Positions 11,311 through 23,936 are shown, numbered from the stretch's first letter. The stretch: 64,000 nt of DNA from Pyrus communis (GCF_963583255.1 NC_084805.1:5039060-5103059), one strand, 5' to 3'. Notes: generated by a model not told the origin, from the sequence alone. Made by a program: numbers and translations.

Positions 11311-11740
11311 AAGGTGGATGAAGGATTGTAGATGCTGGTATAACAATAAGTGACTTCTGCGAAAACAACCGATGCGTGGCCTCATACTTTGTAGGGGGAT
11401 TTGATATTCTGTTCATGCTGGCTCGCACTTTGCAGGTGGACTAATTTTCATGGAATATCCATAGTGCAGGCTTTGTGGAACAAAGTGAAGATCCTTCGTG
11501 ATATATAATTTGTGCTGCTCCAATTCACAATCAAGAATGTAACCGACGCGAACATGTACAGATTAGTTGCCAGTCGATTTCCTATATATCGATCTTGTTG
11601 ACATTGAAATTATCAAGAATCTCATCAAGATAATTTTGTTTTTGAATGGAAAGGAATCTGAACAGAAAGATAGAACGAACTGTGGCGAATGAGCATATTC
11701 AGCTGCTTAGAAGATTCACAGAGAGCGCTGGACCAATCTA
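11311..11740. repeat. Uninterrupted copy of the duplicated segment
   Basis: This carries, in order and without interruption, the blocks found at 6240-6460 and 9960-10060. A poly-T tract precedes it at about 11278-11302. It has no convincing open frame, and its nature is unknown. Confidence 0.5.
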
Positions 11741-12372
11741 CTTCTCACAGGACAGAATATAAACAAGGCTTTCTATTGCTGTGGACATAGATGCTTTGCT
11801 TGTCAACTTTAATGCATGATCTGATCAACACCTTACTTAAATGGCCTCAAGCTGCAGGGTCAGCTTGAGCACTTGGTGATAAAGTGGCTTTTGTTCTCTC
11901 TTCTGGGTGGATTCTACTTTTAGTATTACTTTACTTCTTAAAACCTGTATTGAATCTGCTGGTGTCGATTGGAACATTCACTGATATGTATACAAGTGTT
12001 GCGAAGATATTATTTTTTTAGAGAACAAAGTTTGGCTCTCCTTAACTGCAAATCACAAACTAACACGTATGCTGAAATGATTTAAAACAATTACAAAGGA
12101 AAAAGGTTTTTTACACGTGTGAACTGTGATTTATTTGTACAAGATTCCTTTAATATAAGGAGCCAAGTATTTTCTTTTCTAATCAAAATTCTTGTGTTGG
12201 TTAATTATATACTGACTTCTCATTTAACTTTTGATGGAGACGCACGAACTGAATGAATTTGAGTGTTACAAGACATTGCACTAATTAGTAGATTGAGTAG
12301 GAAAAATATAAAAAGAAATAAAAAGCAGCAAACAGAACCAGAAAAAGAATAAATAAGGTGATCCTCAAAAAC

Positions 12373-12519
12373 AAGATTTTTTAGTGTCCCATGAACAAGG
12401 GCAGAACACCACATGCCATTATATAATTGGAGGGTCTCTTGAAAAACAAAAACTTTCCTCCAATTGTATAATAACATGTGGCGTACCGTCTCATATTTCA
12501 GGCACATTGAAAAATCTCT
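12373..12519. repeat. Foldback element (long hairpin)
   Basis: The inner arms 12409-12433 and 12457-12481 pair over 25 bp with three mismatches around a 23-base loop. Pairing continues less perfectly outward to about 12373 and 12519, giving arms of about 60 bp. This is a short inverted-repeat MITE, and its transcript could fold like a small-RNA precursor. From 11740 to 13190 I see no gene. Confidence 0.7.
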
Positions 12520-13365
12520 CCTGAAAGATCAATCTTGGACTTGGTAAAAGAATCAAAGAGGATGGGGTTGTGGAGAGCCAAAAGATAGGGCAAATCCTCT
12601 TTGTAGCAACTAGCAACTCAACCTGCTTGCTAAGATATTAGCATGATGTGTATTGTACACAAGCCATGTTCAAGTTGCAATTGGATTTTTGTTATCTGGA
12701 TTCTGGACTGTTTACTGAGGATCACAAGACAGTGTGTCCAAGTTTTCTTGGCGTTTCTCATGTTTCTTACCCTATTTGATTCAAAGCTCACGATTCGTAG
12801 TTATCTCACACCTTGGAAACTGAAGCATTCAGATTGATGCCTTGATGGCCTTACATCTTAGATAGGATTATAGATTTACCATGGTGAAACTGAGTCATGA
12901 TATCGTCAAATGTTTTGGCATAACATTGCCCAACTTGGATGTTCCTTCCCTTTTTTTCCCTTAGCCGTGCTATGTGGCGTGGAGCAACAAAGTAACTTAT
13001 ATAGTAGTAGCTAGCCCACGGCACTGAGGTGTGTCGTGACAATGACATAATGCGATGTGTACAAAAATTTGTATATGTCTTTAAAATATTGAAACAGGAA
13101 GCTACGGTCACGGTGTACATGTGTCATGTAAGCCCTTCTCATGAATAAACATATTTAGAAAGAAAAATACTCTTATTAGGAATGAATAATTATAGTTTTG
13201 AAATGTCAATAATAATTCCTATAAATAAATAAATAGATAGTATTTACAAAAGTACTAATCAAAACATCATAATGTATTATATCCAAGTAATGAAAACTAA
13301 TAAAAATACACATGAGTGGATAACATTACCTATTCACAATAATTATAATTGTACCCAAAAAATTT

Positions 13366-15868
13366 TGTGACGACCCATCCCTACTTTTCATTGTAATTTC
13401 TTTTCCGTTGGTGTGAGTTGACGATTTTACCCCTTTTTGGACAAAAGTGGAATCTGACATGGACGTGGTTTTCGGCTTTCAATTTCATTTTCCTGGTTTT
13501 GTACTAAATTAGTACTCGTCGTTACGAATGTGTGAGCGCGTGTTAGACTCGAATCAGATTCGTAACGAAGAAGTTATGCTCCATTAAAGTACGTTAATTA
13601 CGAGTATTTTTGTACATGCGTGTACAAATTTATCAGTGCTTGAAACACTGTAGGGAGGCAGATTTTGTACATTAAAATTTGTACAAAATCCACCAATCCC
13701 TTCTTTAATTGGTGGATCTGGTTCCCTTCACCAATCAAATCCCTCCAATCCCTCTCCACCACTCACATATTTTCCCTCACCAATCAGAAAGCAACTCTCA
13801 CTCTCTCTTCTCTCTCTCTCTCTCTCTCTCTCCCCGACCTCTCTGCAACAAGGATGAACCACCCTCAAACCTTATCAACGTGACCTTAAAACCATACCTT
13901 CGAACTCGTCTCACCACCACGAACACAACCATACCTTTGGATCGTGGTTTGACCGAGTTTTGGATGTCGAACTCGGAAGGTCCAACTCGGATTAGTTTTT
14001 CCCGATGAGTTACGAGCGAGTTACAAGTTTTTAGAAAGTCTAAAGGCCTCCACTCAATTCTTTGAGGTCTCTAGTGAAGGTTTGAAGGAGAAACAACCTC
14101 GAAACACAAGGTTTCGAGAAGTCGGAGTTTTGACCGTGTCTTTCGAGCCATTTTCAAGCCACCTCAGTCCATTTTTTGGACCTCCAAAAGGCACAATCGT
14201 GTTTTTCTCTTCATAAGCTTCATTTCCATATAAAGTTTGTGAAAAATGATTGAGAAATGAAGAAGATATGAAGGTTTGAAATTTTACCCAGAAACCGGCG
14301 ACTTTTTCCAAATTCGGGGAACCAAACGGCGGCAACCAGTGAGGATGACCAGAGAAGACAATGGAATATTCCATCAACTATGACGGAATATTCTAACGGC
14401 GTCAGGTAACAACGTTAACTTCTATTAAGATTTTAACGAAATATTCCTACATCATTAGTCACATGGACCACATGTGCTGTGTGTGGCCAGCGCGTGTGGT
14501 CATGCCTTGGCCGGCGCATGAGGGCACGTCCGGTGTCCAAAAATAATTTTGGAAATTTGTTAGGTTCATGAAATCGAGTAGATCGATTTCATATATTCAA
14601 ATCCTATGTTTGAGCAATCTATAGAGATTTTATTTAAGTTTCCATATATATGTTATTAAATTAATTAAATTAGTAAATTTGCGTATAGGGGAAATGTATT
14701 CCAAGGGCGTACGAGGTCAAGCAAGGCTCAGAGTCTTCATTTCGACTGTGTATTAGTGAGTGGGCAATTTATTTTTTTTATACATATGGCTTATAGTTTC
14801 CACAAATGCATTTAAATGGATTTACGCCTATTATGCCACAATTTTAGTTTGGTAAATATTGCCTTGTGTTTGGAATTATAAAATGACTATGGAATGTTCA
14901 TATGCATATTTACCTGCTTATAAATATAGTACTGTGGTAGAATACTAAATGATTCTACAAGACGCACAAGTAAATTCAAGTGAGTTTAGTATATTGATTG
15001 AATTGTATGGCATACATATATTCATATAGTTAGCTCATCATTACTACACCCCGGTGTTAGTGCTCCCGTCCGGGACTAGGGCCAACCTTCACGTGTATGT
15101 TCACCTTCCACACCGCATGCTCGTCTTGGATCCAAGTAGGTGCTAACCCGTCATACAGGTCGTGTTAGGTGACTCTGACTTGTAGATGACTGCGCTTAGT
15201 GCAAGCTTCACGTGATCGTAGCACTAAAGTGTATATTATTATTACACCTAGCCTATCGTACATGTCACATTAGGTGACTCTAGCTTATGTGATAGTATAG
15301 ATTGATGAGCCATAGGTGCAGTTGTACAAGTCACATTAGGTGACCCCAACTTGCGTGCTAGTATATTGTCAAGCACATGCCTATATTTTTATTGTTATTG
15401 AATTATTCCTGTTGTGGCATATTTCTGATATATATTGTTGGCATACATTAAATCTTCATACTTATACGTAGTATGATTTTAAGGAAACTATACTTGTTTT
15501 ACAACGAGGGGTTAGCGTTCGAAAGTAAAGGTTTTCTTACAAGCGTTGTTTTGCTGACCCACTCAACTTTGATTTTCGCCCCTCCAGGTTTAGTAGTTGT
15601 GCTTAAGTGTAAACGAGGATTCTGGCAAATCTCAGGAGATGGTTATCTTCAATGGTATAACCCTCATCCTATTTACTATATTGTCTTATGCTCTGACATC
15701 ACGTGTGAAAATGGTTCAATCCTGCTCACCCACGCACTCTTTTGATTAGGCACTTTTAGGTTTAAATTTATTCACATTTTCCACATCACTACACTTTATG
15801 GCTTCTAGGTATCGGCCAACACAGCTCGATTCGGTGTCCTAGTGGACATTCCGGGTCGGAGTGTGTCA
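13366..15868. mobile_element. LTR-type insertion, likely solo LTR (family A)
   Basis: The 2503-bp insert begins TGTGACGACCC and ends GTGTGTCA, and is flanked by the perfect 5-bp target duplication AATTT (13361-13365 and 15869-15873). The uninterrupted sister copy at 16960-16980 shows the empty site. No coding sequence, primer-binding site or internal terminal repeat is visible, so it is best read as a solo LTR of a long-LTR gypsy family; a small non-autonomous element is the alternative. A CT microsatellite lies at about 13803-13833. The element at 58405-61145 shares its 3' portion. Open frames inside are short and unconvincing. Confidence 0.75.
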
Positions 15869-16282
15869 AATTTCCTAATAAAACCGTTGCATAATGCCTC
15901 TTCATCTAAAATATCTTTTTCAATATAAACAACGAAACAATTGTTCATCCATAAAGCATCTTTTTGATTATGTAAGTTCTTATTCACATTCGTTGTGGAA
16001 AAGACATGTTCCATACTTGTGGTTGCAACTGATAAAATAAATCCCAGTGTCAAAGCAAGTCCACTAATGAGTAAGTTTGATCTTTTTTTAAATAAAATAA
16101 AATAAAAAGGGGACAATTGGTGGCAAACTACAGTTATCCACCTCTTCTGGGGACCAGAAAGACTCACAGAGGCATTTCAGCCTCTTCCTAGCCACAAGTC
16201 TAATCTTTTTTAGTCTTAACCATTTTTTTTGTGAAAGATCATTAATTCCTTTTAAATATGCAAGCTTAATGTTAGAGCTCAT
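15805..16282 (-). pseudogene. hAT transposase C-terminal fragment, copy 1
   Basis: The minus strand encodes SMEHVFSTTNVNKNLHNQK and then MNNCFVVYIEKDILDE. This matches the hAT dimerisation region (the family pattern is vERxFSxMxxxKxxLRNrmxdxxLxxxLxxyxexd). It is only the end of a transposase, with stops upstream, and is cut by the LTR insertion at 15868. It is not functional. Confidence 0.6.
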
Positions 16283-16937
16283 GTCCCAAATGTAATTCTA
16301 AATTGTTCTTTGAATAACTTAAGATAGTGCTACGAAAAATCACTTGGATAAAATTGGACAAGTTGCATCAACTTTTCTATGTCAAAAGTGTATACTAGAT
16401 TATTTGGACTTAAACATGCTACAGGCAAAAGTAACTCAGTATTCTTCTCAGTAACTCAATAAGTTGCTTGCTTATGAGTCTATGACATCAATGAATAAAA
16501 ACACAATAATGCAAGTTTGTGATAAGATGAGCTTTTCAATTTGATCTCCCTCCACTCAAAAAAATAAAAAATAAATAAAAAAAATCATCCATGATAAATT
16601 TTAATATGATTCTTGTCACCAAAGAAAGAAACTTCATAAAGCAAGGATTCCCAGACCCGCACTCTCATCATTTGCATATTTCGACTGAGTCTATTGTATT
16701 CATAACATCTTGATACTTCTTTTGTAATGCATGTGATGAATCATTTGTGATTTCACAAAGTTGAACGATTAAATAAAAGTCAATCGAAACTTAACTTTAA
16801 CTTTTTGAAGTGTCAATAATAATTCTTATAAATAAATAAATAGATAATATTTACAAAAGTACTAATCAAAACATCGTAATATATTATATCCAAGTAATGA
16901 AAAGTAATAAAAAAAACACATGAGTGGATAATATTAC

Positions 16938-17344
16938 CTATTCACAATAATTATAATTGTACCCAACAAATTTCCTTTTAAAACCGTTGCATAATGCCTC
17001 TTCATCTAAAATATCTTCTTCAATATAAACAACGAAACAATTGTTCATACATAAAGCAACCTTTTGATTATGTAAGTTGTTATTCACATTAGTTGTAGAA
17101 AAGACTTGTTCTATACTTGTGGTTGTAACTAATAGGATAAATCTCAGTGTCAAAGCAAGTCCACTAATGAGTAAGTCTGATCTTTTTTTCTTTTTTCTTT
17201 TTTCCTAAAAAATGGGACAACTGGTGACAAGTCACGGTTATCCACCCATTCCAAGGGCTGGGAAGACTCATAGAGGCATTTCAACCTCATCCCGACCACA
17301 AGTCTGATCGTTTTTAGTCTTAACCATTTTTTGTGAAAGATCAT
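16938..17344 (-). pseudogene. hAT transposase C-terminal fragment, copy 2
   Basis: This is the tandem duplicate of the previous fragment, with SIEQVFSTTNVNNNLHNQK and VVYIEEDILDEEALCNGF. A stop and length change around 17150 separate it from the upstream piece 17150-17344. It keeps the unit structure without the LTR insertion and so shows the pre-insertion state. Confidence 0.6.
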
Positions 17345-18319
17345 TAATTCCTTTTAAATATTCAAGCTTAATGTTAGAGCTCATGTCCCAACTGTAATTC
17401 TAAATTGTTCTTTGAGTAACTCAAGATAGTGTTACGAAAAATCACTTGGATAAAATTGGACAAGTTGCATCAACTTTTCTATGTCAAAAGCATATACTAT
17501 ATTATTTGGACTCAAACATGCCACGCACAAAAGTAACTCGTTATTCTTCTCAGTAACTCAATAAGTTGCTTGCTTATGAGTCTATGACATCAATGAATAA
17601 AAACACAATAATATAAGTTTGTGATAAGATGAGCTTTTCGATTTGATCTCCCTCCACTAAAAAAAATTATCATCCATGGTAAATTTTAATATGATTCTTG
17701 TCACCAAAGAAAGAAACTTCATAAAGCAAAGATTCCCAACCCCGCACTCTCATCATTGCATATTTCGACAGAGTCTATTGTATTCACAATATATTAATAC
17801 TTCTTTTGTAATGCATGTGATGAATCCTTTGCGATTTCAAAAAGTTGAGCAATTAAATAAAAATCAATCGAACCTTTACTTTAACTTTTTGTTCAAAACC
17901 TATTGCAGCTTTACATCTGGCTTTATCATCATTCAAAGAATTTGGGCACCCGAATACATTTCCCTTACTACTATTAGGAAAAACAGGCTAGTCTGCTGGT
18001 AAACCCAGTGTCCGTCAACACAACTAAAATCCAGATTTGAATGTTTTTGCTAGTCCATAAAACAATTTGAGACCCGGCCACTAGAGGAAACGTAGATGGA
18101 TGCACCATGCAAATGCGTGTGTTGGTTGTTGTGATGCAAATTATGGCCATTTAAGTAAGTACGTGAAAAGGAAGTCGGTTAGTAAGGTTGACAAAAGTAC
18201 CGGGACGCGATGCAACCAAGCAAGGAAAACCCTAGCATGCAAAAATATATAACCGCAAGCTGTCGCATTTGTATTGATCTTTCCAAACTTTAAGTCGCAT
18301 CCCATCAAAGAGAAAATAA

Positions 18320-18441
18320 GAGCATGGATTTTTTACGGTATCTCAAAATATAGAATACTCTAAATGTTTTAACTGTTAAATTTTTGTTTAAAACTACAAA
18401 ATAAAACTTACCTATTAAAACACTAGAGAGTATCCATGCTC
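18320..18441. repeat. Small MITE, 122 bp
   Basis: Perfect 10-bp inverted ends, GAGCATGGAT (18320-18329) and ATCCATGCTC (18432-18441), enclose AT-rich non-coding DNA. The ends resemble PIF/Harbinger-type MITEs, although a TTA/TAA duplication is only seen on the left. Confidence 0.5.
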
Positions 18442-18819
18442 CTGGGCACCCTATAATTTTTCAAGGAGGGTAAATTCCTTGGATGTTTGATTTAATATCT
18501 TCTTCTCTTTTTGGTTTGGGTACGTAATTAACTTATTAATTATATAACAAATGCAAGCAAGTAAACCCTAGCAAACACATATAACAATTGCAAGCATATG
18601 CATTGATCTATTGCGGGTCTCTCTAAAACTCACATGCATCACGTCACTAACACCAATCGATACAAATGGTGGTTCGGGCATCCTCTCCCAGGTGTTTTGA
18701 GTGGTTGAACTTTTCAAACGGATGCCTACGAGGCCTATCAGACTTTACAAAATTCAGTTTAAAATTTTGGTCTCTCTAACATTATTCTTTAATATTTCAA
18801 CATGCTTTGTCAATAGGAT

Positions 18820-18957
18820 AATGTTAGGGAGACCAAATTTACAAACCAAATGACGTGGTAGTTAATGATTGGATTATTACTTTAAGTGTTGATTAATGTA
18901 TTTATTTCCTATTAATAACACATAATTTAGTTTAAAATTTTGATTTCTCTAACATTT
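18820..18957. repeat. MITE with AATGTTAG ends
   Basis: The left end AATGTTAGGGAGACCAAATTT is inverted in the right end AAAATTTTGATTTCTCTAACATT. A right-end-like piece of another copy lies just upstream at about 18759-18787. There is no coding sequence. The rest of 17893-19430 holds no gene that I can see. Confidence 0.5.
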
Positions 18958-19439
18958 TCCCCGTCAATAATTCCTTTAATTGTCGTTCCACCATTTATGC
19001 GGATGGGATATTGCTCAAGGAACCTGATGCAATGGCTAGACCCAACATTTATGTCACTGAGGATGAGAAATTCATATCGGACAAAATTGGTGTTTATTTC
19101 AGGTGCAAGAAAATTAAAAAGAATGAGGCAGTATTTAATAAATAAATAAATAAAAGTGATTGAAGAACTAATAATTCACGGGTTAAAAAATTATTTGCTA
19201 TTACAATATCCCAGAAGTTGAGGTTTTGAATTTTTCGGATCATTCGTATTAACGTTACTTTCGTTTGGTGTGTAAATTTTGAACTTTTCGAGTTTTTCGG
19301 GTTAAAAGAACACAAGCATGGCCTTGGTGTAGATGTTAATTTTGGGCCAACATCACCAAAAGTGATGAGTTATATTGGCATGGGCCAAACACTATAGCGT
19401 GCACAAAACGCATAGAGGCGCATCTTAGCCTTTTCTTGC

Positions 19440-20198
19440 GCTACATTCCAACTATTTCTTCTACTCTCACCCCCCAAAACATATTCCAACATCGTCGTAC
19501 GTCTTCCCAACAGAGATCAAAACAGACACTGCGACTTCTTCATCTGCTCCTTCTTCTCCTTCTCTCTCCATCCGACGGTATCAGAATTCTCACCCGCTTT
19601 TTCAAATTATTTACCGTTTTGTTTCGCGTTTGGTTTTTCCAATTCATAATCTATTTACAGTTCTAGATCCATCCAATTTTTCCTACCTAACAAAACACCC
19701 TCAAATTTCTCAGTTTTTCTGTTTCTGACCGTACTGTTTTCTTTTGAAACAAAGGTTATATCTTGCTTTATTTTTTTTAATTAAGCTAAATATTGGGTTG
19801 AGTTTTGAGTAATGGTTGTCTGCAATTCTAGTATTTGATTGATTAGTTATCTTTTTTTTCAGAAATTGAATGCGATATGTGATTATATATTTGGTAATTT
19901 TATGAATGTAATTGTTTATTTGATTCATTGTAGCCTGAGTTTTTCGGTCCGGTGCAATGAGAAAAACAAAGGAAATTTGATACAAGTTGGAAAAGTTGGA
20001 ACCTTTGAATAATGTGGTTACTTTGATGTGGGCATTAGTTGCTCGTTAGGATTGTTTGCTTTCAATTTATGGACACATGATAGTTTCAGTAGTTGATTAT
20101 TTGGTTTTGTGCAAGTACATTGAGCTGTATTTTTGTTTTGTTTTGATAGGGAGCTTTTGGAGTTTGATAACCGGTGTTCAAATCAATACGCAGTCAAT
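19440..20198 (+). other. UFD1: UFD1 5' leader exons and leader intron (predicted)
   Basis: A CT-rich leader exon is predicted at about 19440-19577, ending CCGACG before GTATCAG. A leader intron follows to TTTTGATAG at 20149, and the second exon runs from 20150. No ATG occurs in the first leader exon. The transcription start is approximate. Confidence 0.5.
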
Positions 20199-23100
20199 AT
20201 GGTATGGGTTTTGCTTAGTATATCTTGTTATTTATGTAAAAGAATAGAAAAGGTTTAACTTTTCGCTGTTTAATTACTCAGTACCAACGGGCAGGTAATG
20301 ATTTTCTGGGTTGAAGAGTATATTGTTGACTAGATTAGTTCATTCTTTACTTAAAACCATAGATTATGTAAAGTCTTTACTCCTGGTTCAGTATGAGTAA
20401 CGCCGATGCCAGCTTTTGAGGTGGTAATTGTTTGAGAAGTTTTGAGTTTAACCCTTAGCTTACTGCCTACTTTGCATTGTCATGTGATGCAAGAAGTTAC
20501 TAGTTGCGGGATCTTTTTAAGACTGATGCTAGTCATCTAATATTAACTTATTGCAGACCAATTTAGATATTACTATCACTTCTTTTTTTCCTTTTGTGAA
20601 TAAAAATATGCTAACTGCCACCGTTTATTTTGGTTGGTTTTTGTGACTTGAAGAGATTGTTCTTATGCATTGTTCTCCATTCAAATTTCATGAAGTGCTA
20701 TAACCTGTTATTCTCCATTCAAAATTTGTCTGTCTTGTTGCAGGATTTTTATGGATACGGGTATCGTGGGACATCGTTTGAGCAGACATATCGATGTTAT
20801 CCAGCATCTTTCATTGAAAAGGTTGGAATTCTTCATTTCTTTTCAAACTATGTATATGTCTTAGCACAGTTAAAGGATAGATTATTGTGCTTAGTGGAAG
20901 GCGTCCTTTCCATTTTCTTTCTTCTCTCCCGTGTTCAAAAATCTTAACAGTTCTCATATACCTCTTGTATTAATTATATATGCTCCGTTTATTGTGTTGA
21001 ACAAATATATATATATATATATGGGTTACGATACAGGGACGCATGCTTTCGACACACAATTTGAAACCCATTTTGTAGGGATTCACTTCTTAATGTATTT
21101 CAATAATCTGAACCGTCTATATTTTAGTACATCATTCCTGGATCATCCTTGCAAAAAATTGAACAAATCCAAAACCATTAAGACTTTCATTTGTGGTGAA
21201 GAAAATGGACGAATACGGTTCTACAAAGAAACACTAAATTTAATTCAACGTCATATCATTTCAGATTTTGGTATTTTTGGAAGACATGATCTTTGGAGGT
21301 AGTAAGACATAAAAGATAGATGGTTGGATCATTGAAATACATTATGGAGTGGGCCTCAAGAAATCGTCTGTCAAAATGTGTGTCAAAAGCGCGTGTCACC
21401 AGATACTAACCCTGTGTATATGTATAGATTCCTGAGTAAATTATTTTGTAGCTGTGGTGTGAATGTATACACGCTTGGTTACTAGGCTTTGGTGTTCTAC
21501 TGGATGAATTCCCCCTCCCCCGTGATTGTTAGTATTTTGTTTCTCACTTGTTCAGTTCCTTTATTCTGATATCAAATTTTTCTTTTTATTTTCAGCCACA
21601 AATTGAAAGTGGCGATAAAAGTAAGTATCCGACTTGTCAATTATTTTGGTTAGGTTTTCCTTTTATTGTGTATTCCTAATTTTTTTTATCTTACTTATTT
21701 TTCAGTTATAATGCCTCCTTCAGCCCTTGACCGTCTTGGTGAGTTGTTTTACTTTAGTCCTTTGTTATGAAGATTTCTATGTCAGATGAATTTATTACGT
21801 ATTAGTTGCCAACTATGATATATTAATGCTAATTTAATCCTAATACAGCATCTTTACACATTGATTATCCAATGTTGTTTGAGCTTCGAAATGATTCTGT
21901 TGACCGGGTCTCTCATTGTGGGGTGCTGGAGTTCATTGCAGAAGAAGGCATGATCTATATGCCATATTGGGTAAGAATTCAGTGTGCTCTAAACTTCTAA
22001 TATATGCACGGCTTTACTTGGGGAAAGTTACTTTGAAGTTGATTTTGCAGCCAAAAATGCCTTCTGATCTTTACCTTGAGCTGTTTCCTTTTGGCGTTTT
22101 TATTTCTTAGATGATGGAGAATATGCTTTTGCAAGAAGGGGATATTGTGCGAGTGAAAAATGCGACTCTTCCGAAGGGAACATATGTTAAATTACAACCC
22201 CATACAAAGGACTTTCTAGATATCTCAAATCCAAAAGCTATGTAAGTAAATGATTCATATGTTATTCCATATTCATTATCCAAAAGCTATGTAAGTAAAT
22301 GATTCATTGATATGACTTGTTAATGTTTCTTGTTGAGTTATTGCATTTCTTTGTAATACGTATTGTGTGAGTGGCGTATCTATTTTATGCTAAGTACCTC
22401 TTCCATGTTCATTCCATGAAACTATCTATTTATTGTGACAATCATTTCATGATTTTGTTTCTTAAGTTTTCTGTTAATGTTCTGATGCCAAAGAAGTTGA
22501 TTATCTTGTTGCAATGCAGCTTGGAGACGACGCTGAGGAATTTTTCTTGCTTAACCACTGGGGACAGTATTATGGTAGCATACAACAACAAGAAGTATTA
22601 TATAGATATTATAGAAACGAAACCTTCTCATGCAATAACTATTATTGAGACAGACTGTGAGGTGGACTTTGCACCTCCGCTTGACTATAAGGAACCTGAA
22701 AGGCCTGCTGTCCCTCTAAATAAGGCAACTGCTCAAGGTACGGATTTTTATCCTCGTGGCCATAAGCACGGCTGGCATAATTTTTCCGGCTTTTCTATTT
22801 GTTTATTTCAGTTCTTGGTTTGTCGTTGATTGGATTCCTCTTTTGTTTCCTTATTGTGCCCTTTCCTTCCTCAAACTACTTATTTCCTGTCCTTGCTCTT
22901 TTCTGAGATTGTGTGGGTTTATCTGGTTTGTCTCTTGTATTGTATGTCAGCTGTGTGCTGGGAAATTTTGTTCTAGTGTATTTAGACATAGGCATTATAC
23001 ATTTTGATCCTGCTAGGGGATTCATTCACTAAGAAGCTAGACTTGCTAAATGCCTGAGATTTACCTAGTGTTCTGCCACTTGGCCATCCCGGTGAATTTT

Positions 23101-23936
23101 TTAAGATCTTCTGCGTTGTTTGCTACAGTTGACATACATATTGTTGATTAGACCTTTTGGGTTGAGTCTTTTGACAGAATCCTCATAATATTCAACTTTT
23201 TGACATTCAACAAACTGGTAGAAAACTTTTAACCACAGAAAACCAGTAAATTGTCAATTACTGGAAAAATGTTTACATTTTCTGCTTGAAGGCTGGAATT
23301 GAAACTATGAACATTCTAGCATATAGTGGTGATTAAAGGTTTTATTCAAGTCACAGAAATTACATAGTCTGTAGTCCTCTTAATTTTGAACACTACATGT
23401 ATTTCAACATAATGGTATTCCATTGTCCAAGAAGAGAACAGAAAGGAATTATACGAGTTTCTGAATTTCTTGCAGTTGAAGAGGATCCTGCTGAGGCTGA
23501 ACCTAAATTTAACCCTTTTACTGGATCTGGAAGACGCTTGGATGGCAAACCTTTGAAATATGAGCCAGCACCGGCTTCCTCAGGGTTTAAAGACAAGAAA
23601 CCTGCAGTCACCAATGGAAATGCACAACCTTCTACAGGATCTAGTTCACAAGCTGCCAGTCGTCAGGCTCAGGGAAAACTTGTTTTCGGAGGAAATGCCA
23701 GTCGAACTCCAAAGGAAACAAAAAAGGTGCTCTTTGGTTCACTTGTTTCATGGCTCAACTTTGGAATTATATTACGAACGTTGCCAGTTTGATGTGATGC
23801 TGATGGTAAATCACTCTTTATCTATTCAATTCTGCAGGAAGCTGCAAAAGAGACTAAGAAAGAGAAGCAACCGGAAGTGAAAGAAGACCCGAAGTTCCAG
23901 CCTTTTACCGGGAAAAAGTACTCACTGAGGGGTTGA
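20199..23936 (+). CDS. UFD1: Ubiquitin fusion degradation protein 1 (UFD1)
   Basis: UFD1 is the ubiquitin-binding partner of NPL4 on the CDC48/p97 ATPase, which extracts ubiquitinated proteins for proteasomal degradation, including ER-associated degradation. Coding exons: 20199-20201, 20744-20821, 21596-21620, 21706-21738, 21849-21970, 22111-22241, 22520-22737, 23476-23726 and 23838-23936; the total is 960 nt, 319 aa, and all borders are GT-AG. The UFD1 double-psi-barrel domain spans about residues 8-190, with [48 protein letters not shown] and [16 protein letters not shown]. Two FTG-type CDC48-binding (SHP-like) boxes follow: [12 protein letters not shown] near 216-227 and [11 protein letters not shown] at the C-terminus. 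The start is inferred: the exon at 20744 has no in-frame ATG, and an ATG directly before a GT at 20202 gives M-D-F-Y in phase. The first coding exon would then carry only the ATG. A MITE lies in the intron between the exons at 20744 and 21596. Confidence 0.93.
21036..21400. repeat. MITE in a UFD1 intron
   Basis: About 30-bp imperfect inverted ends enclose 365 bp: GGGACGCATGCTTTCGACAC at the left, and the complement of GTGTCAAAAGCGCGTGTCACC at the right. Flanks ACGATACA and AGATACTA may be a decayed target duplication, which would suit a Mutator-like MITE. It lies in the intron after coding exon 2 of UFD1. A (TA)n run precedes it at about 21006-21022. Confidence 0.6.

Larger units (their letters stand above)
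13194..17892 (-). repeat. Tandem duplication of a hAT relic
   Basis: Two direct units of about 1.1 kb are present: unit 1 is 13194-13365 plus 15869-16804, and unit 2 is 16805-17892. Both begin TGTCAATAATAATTCYTATAAA, continue through the same transposase fragment and end with the same AACTTTAACTTTTTG block. Unit 1 is split by the LTR-type insertion at 13366-15868. Identity between units is high by eye, with scattered substitutions. Confidence 0.85.
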
